From NCBI GenBank assembly GCA_958366705.1, contig CATXCB010000006.1:1-64000 (forward strand): 64,000 nt of DNA, written 5' to 3'. The translations under genes and the position numbers were made by a program. The notes beneath the pieces are model-generated. The model made no database searches. It had not been told where the DNA came from and saw nothing but the letters and a program-made list of their open reading frames with translations. This DNA is from an uncultured bacterium. Its GTDB lineage: Bacteria; Cyanobacteriota; Vampirovibrionia; Gastranaerophilales; Gastranaerophilaceae. This document shows, piece after piece, positions 36,171 through 44,520 of this stretch. The first letter of the stretch is position 1. Each line of letters begins with the position of its first letter.

Positions 36171-36779
36171 CTATTTTACCTTATTTTTCCCGAGTTGTAA
36201 ACAGAAACTTTGATTTATACGGTTAAAATTCCCCATTCCATTGACTTCCAATCTGCCATCTTGCGATATTCTAACTTCTACTCTATTTTTATATTCCTTT
36301 ATAATAGATTCATTATATCTATCTGACAAAAATATGTATCTCTGGTTAGATGAACCAACCCACGGTCGCGACAAATCATAATTTTCGATTTCAAATCCGC
36401 CATCAATCAATAAATCAGTATATTTTAGCAGGGAATTTATATTTTTATCATTTTTAGCCCGCAACTCTTCTAATGTATAACCGGAAAAGCAGACTACAGA
36501 TAACCCTTCAGATTTTACCAGCTTAGCCAGAGAAGCTAAATCTTCCGCCTGCTCAAAAGGTTCACCGCCTAAAAAAGTTACCCCCTCTATTTTATCCTTT
36601 TCTTTAAGTATTAATTTAAAAAGACTATCCACACTATAATTTTTCCCGCTCCCAAAAGGCCATGTATCCTTAGCCCAGCAATCAGGACAATGTTTTTTAC
36701 ATCCCTGAACCCAAATACAAAATCTAACCCCGGGACCCTCGACAGAAGTATTAGATAGAATTTTATAAATATTAAGCAT
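36171..36779 (-). CDS. NrdG-like radical SAM activase-type protein
   Basis: The 202-residue protein carries the radical SAM cluster motif Cys27-x3-Cys31-x2-Cys34 in VQGCKKHCPDCWAKDTW, preceded by EGPGVRFCIW and followed by FLGGEPFEQAEDL. These are hallmarks of the glycyl-radical activase NrdG/PflA group. No ribonucleotide reductase or other glycyl-radical enzyme lies near; instead it is in an operon with a Ycf46 AAA ATPase. It may therefore modify or activate something in that module. The start codon overlaps the upstream HhH gene stop by one base (TAATG), so expression is coupled. A classical NrdG acting on a distant NrdD cannot be excluded. Confidence 0.87.
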   Translation of the reverse strand: MLNIYKILSNTSVEGPGVRFCIWVQGCKKHCPDCWAKDTWPFGSGKNYSVDSLFKLILKEKDKIEGVTFLGGEPFEQAEDLASLAKLVKSEGLSVVCFSGYTLEELRAKNDKNINSLLKYTDLLIDGGFEIENYDLSRPWVGSSNQRYIFLSDRYNESIIKEYKNRVEVRISQDGRLEVNGMGNFNRINQSFCLQLGKNKVK

Positions 36780-37726
36780 TAGAAGTCTATAACCCTGCCA
36801 TCATTATCGTCTTCATATTTTGCAGGAGGTTCATCTGATACAAGAGTAATCATAGATTTTATTTTTCGTATAAAATGTTCATTTACAGAAGCTGCATTTA
36901 TAAAATCATCTTCAGATTTAAACATACCGTTTAAGTCTCTATACTCAACAAGTTTCTTTGCAATTACAATATTTATCCCTGGCAATAAAGACAACTCACT
37001 TGCTGCAGCTTTATTTACATCAATTTTTCGAGAAACAGAGTATAAAATATCACCCATTTCTTGAAATTCCGGAGCTTTTATTTCACGTTCTTTTGTTTTG
37101 TCTGCAGACCTTATATTTTCAATATTAACAAAATTATCAGCATATTCTCTTTGCTTATTAGTACCATCTGCATAACTATCAGGACGAATATTATCAATAT
37201 CTACAAATTTTGAGCCCTTATCATAAGATGAATCTGTTTTTATACTGTCATGAGTACCAGAATTTGTACTTGATGCAGCTCTTGGTACAAGCTCTACTGT
37301 AACCTCTGTCTCATAACTAAAAAATGAAACCAGAGAATCAATACATATAAATCCGTCAAAAATTTTGCAAACCTGATTCCAGCATTTATTAATATTAACT
37401 TTCCTTGATTTTAAAATCGTAAAAGTTCTTATGTCTTTTTTATTGGTTAAAACATTTTCAATAACAACAATCTTTTCATCCGGTGTATATTTTATTGTGC
37501 AATGATCATTATAAACAGTATACTGATTAAATACATATTTTTTAGGAACCATTGAGATACTGTTTTTGTACACTGCATCCAAAACCATTTTACTGAAAAA
37601 TAAAACGAATGGCAGAGCAAGTAAAAATATTACTAACACAAAAGTAGCCAGCTCTTTTGAAATAAAAAACAGAATAATATAACCACAAATAAATGTTATT
37701 ATAAATTTTAATAAACTTTTTTTCAT
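36779..37726 (-). CDS. Membrane protein with C-terminal HhH (ComEA-like) domain, copy 2
   Basis: The 315-residue protein has two N-terminal membrane helices (about 8-50). An unnamed domain of about 90 residues follows, containing KNSISMV, DHCTIKYTPDEKIVVIENV and NINKCWNQVCKIFDGF. Next comes a Ser/Asp-rich linker, and then a helix-hairpin-helix repeat VNKAAASELSLLPGINIVIAKKLVEYRDLNGMF like ComEA. HhH domains usually contact DNA or proteins. The ATG at 37726 is preferred over a GTG at 37744. It is a paralog of its upstream neighbour across the whole length. Role in the operon unknown. Confidence 0.8.
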   Translation of the reverse strand: MKKSLLKFIITFICGYIILFFISKELATFVLVIFLLALPFVLFFSKMVLDAVYKNSISMVPKKYVFNQYTVYNDHCTIKYTPDEKIVVIENVLTNKKDIRTFTILKSRKVNINKCWNQVCKIFDGFICIDSLVSFFSYETEVTVELVPRAASSTNSGTHDSIKTDSSYDKGSKFVDIDNIRPDSYADGTNKQREYADNFVNIENIRSADKTKEREIKAPEFQEMGDILYSVSRKIDVNKAAASELSLLPGINIVIAKKLVEYRDLNGMFKSEDDFINAASVNEHFIRKIKSMITLVSDEPPAKYEDDNDGRVIDF

Positions 37727-37791
37727 ACAACTACAGAATACCACAATTGTAAATCTGGTAATGATATAAACGTATGATTTTAAAGAGGGAA

Positions 37792-38709
37792 TTAAAAATC
37801 AACAATTCTGCTCTGTTCATCCCCGTCATTATTTTCAGGAAGCTGCTCACTTTTCTTAATAGTTATCACCGGTCTAAGTTTTTCAATAAAGAAGTCCTTA
37901 ACATTAGCACGTCTAAAAAAGTTTTCTTCAGATGTAAACAAACCATACTTATCTCTAGATTCAACAATCTTTTTAGCCTGAACAATATTAATACCAGGTA
38001 AAGCTGCAATTTCATCCGCGGTTGCACTATTCACATCAACATTATGAACAGGTGAGGACAAATCATGATTTTTAACAACATTTGCAGACTGCGAAACTGT
38101 AGGATTTACAAGACCTGCTGCAGATGAGTTATTTACGCCGTCAAATTTTGGACCAATTTTTGAAGTGTCAATATTTATTTGTTTTGTTTCTGGTAAAATA
38201 TCTTGTTTTACAGTTGATTCAATAAGCATAACTTTATTTTTAGGAACATCCAACAAAAAAGCCAAGGTTACCACATTACTATCAAAGTCAAAACCTCTGC
38301 AAACTTTCGCCCAGCATTTATTGATTTTATATTTTTCTTTAGAAGTAATCGTAAACATGCTTTTTTTATTATTGCTATCCGGAATATTTTCCATAACAAT
38401 CAATTTATCATCCGGAAAAAATTTTACTGTGCAATGTTTATTTGCAATAGTATTATCAGCCACAACAAACTCTCTATTTACCATAGATATACTATTTTTC
38501 AAATCACGTTCAATTAAAAATCTACCGACAAATATTCCTACAATTGTTAAGATAACAAACACAACAGGAACAGCCACAGGATGACTCATCCAAAACTTTA
38601 CCATAACAAAAATTAGAAAAAAAATAAAATATAAAATTAACTCTACACCAAAATTTCTAGATCTTCTGGGATGATAATCAGTATTCAATAAATCTAAAAT
38701 AAATCTCAT
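37792..38709 (-). CDS. Membrane protein with C-terminal HhH (ComEA-like) domain, copy 1
   Basis: The 305-residue paralog of the next gene has two N-terminal membrane helices (about 18-60). It shares the unnamed domain (KNSISMV, KHCTVKFFPDDKLIVMENI, KINKCWAKVCRGFDFD), a Ser/Asn-rich linker and the HhH segment VNSATADEIAALPGINIVQAKKIVESRDKYGLF. Both copies keep a His-Cys pair in the middle domain and a Cys-Trp in NKCW. It heads the five-gene operon. The ATG at 38709 has no clear ribosome site and lies seven bases after a TATACT box with good -35, so the mRNA may be leaderless; a longer frame to 38745 is unlikely. Confidence 0.8.
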   Translation of the reverse strand: MRFILDLLNTDYHPRRSRNFGVELILYFIFFLIFVMVKFWMSHPVAVPVVFVILTIVGIFVGRFLIERDLKNSISMVNREFVVADNTIANKHCTVKFFPDDKLIVMENIPDSNNKKSMFTITSKEKYKINKCWAKVCRGFDFDSNVVTLAFLLDVPKNKVMLIESTVKQDILPETKQINIDTSKIGPKFDGVNNSSAAGLVNPTVSQSANVVKNHDLSSPVHNVDVNSATADEIAALPGINIVQAKKIVESRDKYGLFTSEENFFRRANVKDFFIEKLRPVITIKKSEQLPENNDGDEQSRIVDF

Positions 38710-38745
38710 ACCCAAAAGTATACAATTACTCCACACAAAAAGCAA
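38710..38745 (-). promoter_or_regulatory. Promoter of the HhH-AAA-radical SAM operon
   Basis: On the minus strand TTGCTT (38740-38745) and TATACT (38717-38722) are 17 bp apart, and ATG begins seven bases after the -10. Predicted +1 is at or one base before the start codon, so initiation would be on an essentially leaderless message. Confidence 0.6.
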
Positions 38746-38823
38746 GTTAAATAATTGGTCTTATACCTGCAGCCAAGCAAAAACTCAAAAGAAACACTAT
38801 ATAAATTCAACACGCTTTTATGG

Positions 38824-38835
38824 TAAAATAAATCT
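38824..38835 (+). promoter_or_regulatory. Candidate leaderless promoter of aroA
   Basis: An extended -10 TGG-TAAAAT (hexamer 38824-38829) is followed by AAATCT and then the GTG at 38836. Predicted +1 is the G of the start codon. The string is identical to that before the GtrA-like gene at 2030. Confidence 0.5.
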
Positions 38836-40113
38836 GTGCAAAAAGTAGTTAAATCAAATCTAAAAAAACTTACAGGAGAAATAACAATTCCTGCAGATAA
38901 ATCAATATCTCACAGGTCGATTATTTTGCCTTGCCTTGCAAACGGGAAATCAATTATTAAAAATTTTTCAACAGGACAGGATCCGCATTCAACAATAAAC
39001 ATCTTTAAAGCTTTAGGAGTAAACATTGAATACCACACGGATTCAACCGTAATTATAGAATCAAACGGAGAACTAAAACAACCTGCAAACATTTTGAATT
39101 GCGGGAATTCAGGTACAACAATACGACTCGTTTCAGGAATCCTTGCAGGACAAAATTTTACATCAGTTCTAACAGGTGATAAAAGTCTTTCAAAACGACC
39201 AATGAAAAGAATTATTACACCTCTAGAACTTATGGGGGCAAATATTGACTCTAATGATTTCAAAACTCCGCTAAAAATTCAAGGACAACCTTTAACCGGA
39301 ATAGCTTATAATTCTGCGCTTGCATCTGCTCAGGTAAAATCCTGTATACTTCTTGCAGGATTATCCGCAAATGGAATCACAACATTTACGGAGCCTTATA
39401 TATCCAGAAATCATACCGAAATTATGCTGAAACATATGGGGGCAAATATTACGGTTGACGGAACGAAAGTATCAATTCAAAAGTCAAAACTTGAACCAAT
39501 TAAAATAGAAATCTGCGGCGATATATCATCTGCGGCATATTTTATTGTAGCCGGTCTAATTATCCCAAATTCTAAAATAATTTTGAAAAACGTTGGACTA
39601 AATCCAACAAGAACCGGCATTATTGATATTGCAAAACAAATGGGCGGGAATATTAAGATTCTCAATCAAAAAGAGGTTTGCGGAGAAATTACTGGAGATA
39701 TCCAGGTTGAATATTCTAATCTAAAAGGCTGTAATATCAAAGGTGAAATAATCCCGAGATTGATTGATGAAATTCCGATAATTGCAGTTTTAGCAACTCA
39801 AGCCGAGGGAGAAACAATTATTTCTGATGCTCAGGATTTAAAAAACAAAGAGTCTGACAGAATTTCAGCACTTGTAACAGAATTAAAAAAATTAGGCGCG
39901 GATATAGAAGAAAAACCGGATGGAATGATTATAAACGGCAAAAAAACATTGATTGGGAATAATATAGTTGAAACATACCATGACCACAGACTTGCAATGA
40001 GCTTATATGTAGCAGGACTTATTTGTCAAAAAGAAATAGTTATTAATGGCTTTGAATGGGTAAATATTTCATTTCCGGAATTTGAAGAAATGTTTGATAA
40101 ATTATCAAGTTAA
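38836..40113 (+). CDS. aroA: 3-phosphoshikimate 1-carboxyvinyltransferase (EPSP synthase)
   Basis: The 425-residue protein is EPSP synthase, which joins shikimate-3-phosphate and phosphoenolpyruvate in the pathway to chorismate and aromatic amino acids. Family motifs are clear: ADKSISHRSIILPCLANG, LNCGNSGTTIRL, GDKSLSKRPMKRI, the KESDRISAL segment and DHRLAMS near the C-terminus. The start is GTG at 38836 because it aligns with the usual N-terminus and the nearby ATG at 38819 meets a stop. No ribosome site is visible; a -10 box six bases before suggests leaderless expression. No other shikimate genes are adjacent. Confidence 0.96.
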   Translation: MQKVVKSNLKKLTGEITIPADKSISHRSIILPCLANGKSIIKNFSTGQDPHSTINIFKALGVNIEYHTDSTVIIESNGELKQPANILNCGNSGTTIRLVSGILAGQNFTSVLTGDKSLSKRPMKRIITPLELMGANIDSNDFKTPLKIQGQPLTGIAYNSALASAQVKSCILLAGLSANGITTFTEPYISRNHTEIMLKHMGANITVDGTKVSIQKSKLEPIKIEICGDISSAAYFIVAGLIIPNSKIILKNVGLNPTRTGIIDIAKQMGGNIKILNQKEVCGEITGDIQVEYSNLKGCNIKGEIIPRLIDEIPIIAVLATQAEGETIISDAQDLKNKESDRISALVTELKKLGADIEEKPDGMIINGKKTLIGNNIVETYHDHRLAMSLYVAGLICQKEIVINGFEWVNISFPEFEEMFDKLSS

Positions 40114-40152
40114 TTATAAAATATTCAATTGGTTGCAAAAAACAACCTAAAA

Positions 40153-40365
40153 GTTACGTGCACAAACCCTTGCGGAGCTGAATGATTGATATTCTGCCTA
40201 CTACTATTTGTAACAGAATTACGTGCGTAGCACCCTTGCGGAGCTGAACAGTTGAAGTTTCAGCTAAATAATTGGTAGCGGAGTTACGTGCGTAGCACCC
40301 CTGCGGAGCTGAGTGATTGGCGTCCACTCTGTTAATGTTGGTAGCGGAGTTACGTGCGTAGCACC
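40153..40365. repeat. Tandem repeat array, ~66 bp period
   Basis: Three full copies and one partial copy of a core starting TTACGTGCGTAGCACC and ending TGCGGAGCTGA occur at 40153, 40219, 40284 and 40350 (29 bases each, last truncated to 16). Spacing is 66, 65 and 66 bases. The flanks are also partly conserved (GGTAGCGGAG before, TGATTG after), so only about 18 bases per unit vary. The core holds a small GTGC-GTA-GCAC hairpin. The array ends exactly at the stop codon of the ABC permease gene. Confidence 0.85.
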
Positions 40366-41189
40366 TATTCTTTTACTCCGCCTTGCAAGATATCATTGAT
40401 AAAATATTTTTTACCAAGAAGAAAAACTCCCACAACAGGAATAGTACAAATAACAGAACAGGCCAGTAAATCACCCCATAGAGTAATTTCCCTGAAACTA
40501 CCTTTGAAAATTGCAAGCCCAACCGGCAAAGTGCGCATAGATTCGGTGTTAGTAACGATAAGAGGCCACATAAAACTGTTCCAGCTTGTTACAAATGTGA
40601 AAATTGATAGAGTAGCTATAACTGGTAGAGCCAGCGGCAAAACTATCTTACAAAAAGTTGAAAAAATATTACAACCATCAATTTTTGCAGCTTCTTCTAA
40701 GTCTCTTGGCAAGCCGAGAAAATATTGCCTCATCATAAAAATACCAAAACCACCAAATAACCCTGGAATAATTAATGCCTGATAAGTATTTATCCAGTGG
40801 AGCTGCCGCATAAGAAAAAATAACGGAATAATATTAACCTGAGGCGGAACAAGCATTGTAATTAAAATAAGTAAAAATAATCCATCTCGCCACTTAAAAC
40901 TCAACCTTGCAAAAGCATAACCAGCAAATGCAGATATCACAACCTGTCCAATAGTAGTAACCAGTGCTACAAATAGACTGTTTATAAAATATTGCCACAT
41001 TGGAATTTTATGAAAAACATTTGAATAATTTTCTAGCGTTAAAGGAGAGTATAATAACTTACCACCTTGATTAAAAATTTCTCCGTTTGGTACCAATGAA
41101 AGATTTAACATCGCAAAAAACGGATATAACATGCTTAAAGCAATCAATATTAAACATAAATAACCTAAAAATTTTCTCAAGGATTTCAT
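40365..41189 (-). CDS. Carbohydrate ABC transporter permease (MalG/UgpE type)
   Basis: The 274-residue protein has six membrane helices and the cytoplasmic EAA loop EEAAKIDGCNIFSTFCKIVLPL, which contacts the ATPase. The family (CUT1, second permease) imports sugars or glycerol phosphate with a partner permease, binding protein and ATPase. None of these is adjacent, so the gene is an orphan in this window. The ATG at 41189 is chosen: TATAAT with preceding TGT lies exactly six bases before it, suggesting leaderless mRNA; a frame to 41225 would run through that promoter. The tandem repeat array abuts the stop codon. Substrate unknown. Confidence 0.9.
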   Translation of the reverse strand: MKSLRKFLGYLCLILIALSMLYPFFAMLNLSLVPNGEIFNQGGKLLYSPLTLENYSNVFHKIPMWQYFINSLFVALVTTIGQVVISAFAGYAFARLSFKWRDGLFLLILITMLVPPQVNIIPLFFLMRQLHWINTYQALIIPGLFGGFGIFMMRQYFLGLPRDLEEAAKIDGCNIFSTFCKIVLPLALPVIATLSIFTFVTSWNSFMWPLIVTNTESMRTLPVGLAIFKGSFREITLWGDLLACSVICTIPVVGVFLLGKKYFINDILQGGVKE

Positions 41190-41225
41190 AAAAGAATTAT
41201 AACACGGCAATATAATCCTGAGCAA
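41190..41225 (-). promoter_or_regulatory. Leaderless promoter of the ABC permease
   Basis: On the minus strand TGT-TATAAT (hexamer 41196-41201) has a weak TTGCTC 18 bp before it. TCTTTT then ATG follows, so +1 coincides with the A of the start codon. Confidence 0.55.
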
Positions 41226-41276
41226 AGTTTTAAACAGGATTCTGATAAGTTTTCTATTAATTTTACAATTAATAGA

Positions 41277-41312
41277 TAGACAAAATTTTGTTTTTTGAAG
41301 TATAATCAGCCT
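41277..41312 (+). promoter_or_regulatory. Leaderless promoter of the 162-residue membrane protein
   Basis: TAGACA (about 41277-41282), 18 bp, TATAAT (41301-41306), CAGCCT, then ATG at 41313. The predicted +1 falls exactly on the A of the start codon. No Shine-Dalgarno sequence is present. Confidence 0.55.
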
Positions 41313-41801
41313 ATGAAATTTTTAGAAAAAATAAATGTTAATTCTGAATCAAAAACATATATCAGCGGAACAATCTTTTTCGTAATCGCACTTTTTGTTA
41401 TAACTGCAGTAATATTTTTAGCTTTAATATCAGATAAGCTTGATCTTATAATGACACAGCCGGCAGGAGAAACGTACACGTACTTTATCTCTATAATGGA
41501 TAGAATTCTGGCAATTCTAACTCTTTGTGTAATGCTTCCTCTAACAATTTATCAAAATATAGCACAACAAAAATCTAAATTTGATAAATCAATATCTATA
41601 ATTAGTTTATTATTTTTATTATTTTTAGTTATAAGTTTCTTTTCCGGAGAGTATTATTATCTAAAAAAATATCAGGATGGAGAACTAAGTTATTCAAAAA
41701 TGTTTTGCAAACCTACAGTTGAAACAAAAATATTTGACAGTATCCTAAAACAAAAAGGATTGGTTCCTCCTGAAATGTGTTTAAAAAAGTTAAAACATTA
41801 A
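41313..41801 (+). CDS. Unknown small membrane protein
   Basis: The 162-residue protein has three hydrophobic segments: GTIFFVIALFVITAVIFLALI (in two parts, about 20-40), MDRILAILTLCVMLPLTIY (about 65-83) and IISLLFLLFLVISFF (about 98-112). A soluble basic C-terminus with two Cys follows (MFCKPTV and PEMCLKK). I recognise no family. The ATG at 41313 is chosen over 41295 because the -10 box lies between them. It is divergent from the ABC permease and 84 bases before clpB. Confidence 0.62.
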   Translation: MKFLEKINVNSESKTYISGTIFFVIALFVITAVIFLALISDKLDLIMTQPAGETYTYFISIMDRILAILTLCVMLPLTIYQNIAQQKSKFDKSISIISLLFLLFLVISFFSGEYYYLKKYQDGELSYSKMFCKPTVETKIFDSILKQKGLVPPEMCLKKLKH

Positions 41802-41885
41802 ATAAAAGTTAATTTAAAATGACTTCATTCAAAATAACGTTAAAATAAAAATATAGAAAATTTATTTGGAATGGAGTTGATGTAT

Positions 41886-44489
41886 ATGTTAGATTTTGAC
41901 AAATTTACAAATTATTCTCAAGAAATTATCTCAAGCGCTAATGCTTTGATGGGCTCCTATAGAAACACGCAAATGGAACCCGAGCATATTATGCTTGCAA
42001 TGATAAAAGATAAAGGAATAATTAAAGATTATTTAACAGAACTAAAATTACTCAATCAGGATTTTATAAACAAAATCATATCTAAAATTGAGAGTTTTCC
42101 AAAATTATCAGGGCCGATAAATAGTCAGGGATTATATTTAAGCCAGCAGACAATGAGGTTATTGGAACTGTCAATAGAAGAAAGCAATAGTTTGAAAGAT
42201 AAATTTGTAAGTATTGAATCAATCCTGCTTGGGATGACAAAACTTGATAACAGCGAAATAAAAAAGATACTGGAATCATATGGAGTTACCCCGAACTCAA
42301 TACTAAGGATAATGAAAAATATAAGAGGTAATAATAAAGTGGATACAAAAAACGCAGAAGAAAATATGAAAGCTCTGGAAAAATATTCAACAGACTTAAC
42401 AGACCTTGCAAGAAAAGGTAAACTTGACCCTGTTATAGGCAGAGATGAAGAAGTAAGAAGAATTATTCAAGTATTAAACAGACGTACAAAAAACAACCCT
42501 GTATTGATAGGTGAACCGGGCGTAGGTAAAACTGCAATTGTAGAGGGTTTGGCACAAAGAATTATAAGAGGAGATGTTCCAGAAAGTCTTAAAAATGCAA
42601 AACTCATTTCGCTTGACTTAGGAGCTCTGGTTGCCGGCGCAAAATTCAGAGGAGAATTTGAAGAACGTTTAAAAGCGGTATTAAAAGAAGTTGAATCATC
42701 AAATGGTGAAATTGTAATGTTTATTGATGAACTTCATACCGTTGTTGGAGCCGGTTCCACTGAGGGTTCAATGGATGCAGGCAACCTTTTAAAACCAATG
42801 CTTGCACGTGGAGTTTTAAGAACTATCGGAGCTACAACTATTAATGAATATAGAAAATATATCGAAAAAGATCCGGCATTAGAAAGACGTTTTCAACAAG
42901 TACTAGTTGAAGAACCATCAGTTGAAGATACTATAAGCATATTAAGAGGACTGAAAGAAAAATATGAAGTTCACCATGGTATCAGAATTTTGGATAGTGC
43001 AATTATAGAAGCTGCTAAATTATCCGATAGATACATAACAGACAGGTTTTTACCGGATAAAGCAATTGACCTGATAGATGAAGCAGCTAGTTCACTTCGT
43101 ATTGAAATAGATTCAATGCCTGAAGAAATTGACTCTATGATGCGTCAAAAAATTCAACTTGAAATTGAACGTGAAGCCTTAAAAAAAGAAGATTCTGAAG
43201 AGGCAAAAACTAAAGTAGATGATATAACCAAACAAGTTACAGAACTTGAGGGTAAAATTAATATTTTAAAAGCTCAATGGGAAAAAGAAAAAGCGTCAAT
43301 AACATCTGAAACTGACATAAAAGATGAAATAAATAAAGTAAAAACCCAAATAGAAGAAGCAGAAAGAAATACCGACCTTCAAAAAGCGGCAGAATTAAAA
43401 TACGGTAGACTTCTAGAACTTGAGAAGCAGTTAAAAGCTTGTCAAAACAAAGAAAAAGCTGATAATAGCTTGTTAAAAGAAGAAGTAACCTCAAGTGACA
43501 TTGATGAAGTTGTTTCAAAATGGACAGGAATCCCAGTGGCAAAACTTGTAGAATCAGAAATGCAAAAATTGCTTCAAATGGAAGATATCCTGCACAAACG
43601 TCTTGTCGGACAAGATGAAGCAGTTACAACAGTATCAGATGCAATTCGCCGCGCTCGTTCCGGTTTAAAAGATCCCAAACGTCCAATAGGCACATTTTTA
43701 TTCTTAGGTCCTACAGGGGTTGGAAAAACAGAACTTGCAAAATCCCTTGCTGAATTTATGTTTAATGATGAAGATGCACTTATACGTATTGATATGTCTG
43801 AATATATGGAAAAACATAATGTAGCAAGACTTGTAGGAGCACCTCCGGGATACGTCGGTTATGAAGAAGGCGGTCAATTAACAGAAGCTGTACGCAGAAA
43901 ACCATATTCTGTCGTATTATTTGACGAAATCGAAAAAGCACATCCAGATGTATTCAACATAATGCTTCAAATATTTGATGACGGTCGTCTTACAGATTCA
44001 AAAGGCAGAACAGTTGATTTTAAAAACACACTTATAATTATGACAAGTAATATTGGCAGTGATATTATTCTGGAAAACACATTAAACTCAATGCTTTCTC
44101 CGGAAGAATATAACGATACAAAAGAACAGGTTCTTGCGGTATTAAGACAACATTTCAAACCAGAATTTTTGAACAGAATTGATGAAACAATCTTCTTCAA
44201 AGCTTTAAATTTACAACAACTGAGTAAAATTGTAGATATTCAAATGGATTATTTGAGAAATCTGTTGAAAGATCAGGAACTTGAATTTGTTATTACAGAC
44301 GAAGCAAAAGAATATCTTGCAACTCAAGGATTCAACCCGATATATGGTGCAAGACCGCTAAAACGTGTAATCAGACAAATGGTAGAAAACCCGCTGTCAA
44401 AAATGATTCTTGCTCAAAAATTTCTAAAAGGAGACAAAATAAAAATTGACCTGCAAAATGACCAATTAAGTTTCGAAAAGGATAAGTAA
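41886..44489 (+). CDS. clpB: ClpB disaggregase
   Basis: The 867-residue Hsp100 protein shows all ClpB parts: N-terminal Clp repeats (1-145), AAA-1 with Walker A GEPGVGKT (209-216) and MFIDELHTVVGAG, the coiled-coil middle domain (about 410-535) that separates ClpB from ClpA or ClpX, AAA-2 with Walker A GPTGVGKT (from 608), and the C-terminal domain. It rescues aggregated proteins with DnaK. There is no ClpP-binding IGF/L loop, as expected for ClpB. The ATG at 41886 was chosen because GGAG lies nine bases before; earlier in-frame ATGs at 41871 and 41880 do not fit. No CIRCE element was found upstream. Confidence 0.96.
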   Translation: MLDFDKFTNYSQEIISSANALMGSYRNTQMEPEHIMLAMIKDKGIIKDYLTELKLLNQDFINKIISKIESFPKLSGPINSQGLYLSQQTMRLLELSIEESNSLKDKFVSIESILLGMTKLDNSEIKKILESYGVTPNSILRIMKNIRGNNKVDTKNAEENMKALEKYSTDLTDLARKGKLDPVIGRDEEVRRIIQVLNRRTKNNPVLIGEPGVGKTAIVEGLAQRIIRGDVPESLKNAKLISLDLGALVAGAKFRGEFEERLKAVLKEVESSNGEIVMFIDELHTVVGAGSTEGSMDAGNLLKPMLARGVLRTIGATTINEYRKYIEKDPALERRFQQVLVEEPSVEDTISILRGLKEKYEVHHGIRILDSAIIEAAKLSDRYITDRFLPDKAIDLIDEAASSLRIEIDSMPEEIDSMMRQKIQLEIEREALKKEDSEEAKTKVDDITKQVTELEGKINILKAQWEKEKASITSETDIKDEINKVKTQIEEAERNTDLQKAAELKYGRLLELEKQLKACQNKEKADNSLLKEEVTSSDIDEVVSKWTGIPVAKLVESEMQKLLQMEDILHKRLVGQDEAVTTVSDAIRRARSGLKDPKRPIGTFLFLGPTGVGKTELAKSLAEFMFNDEDALIRIDMSEYMEKHNVARLVGAPPGYVGYEEGGQLTEAVRRKPYSVVLFDEIEKAHPDVFNIMLQIFDDGRLTDSKGRTVDFKNTLIIMTSNIGSDIILENTLNSMLSPEEYNDTKEQVLAVLRQHFKPEFLNRIDETIFFKALNLQQLSKIVDIQMDYLRNLLKDQELEFVITDEAKEYLATQGFNPIYGARPLKRVIRQMVENPLSKMILAQKFLKGDKIKIDLQNDQLSFEKDK

Positions 44490-44520
44490 TACAATAGATT
44501 AAAAAATCTCTTTTAATTTA

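Noticed and set aside
40153..40365. CRISPR array (29-base repeats, 36-37 base spacers)
   Set aside because: The so-called spacers share conserved flanking sequence with each other, only about 18 bases vary, there are under four copies and no cas gene is in the window. Treated as tandem repeat.
41886..44489. ClpC or ClpA identity for the Hsp100 gene
   Set aside because: The long coiled-coil middle domain and lack of a ClpP-binding loop point to ClpB.
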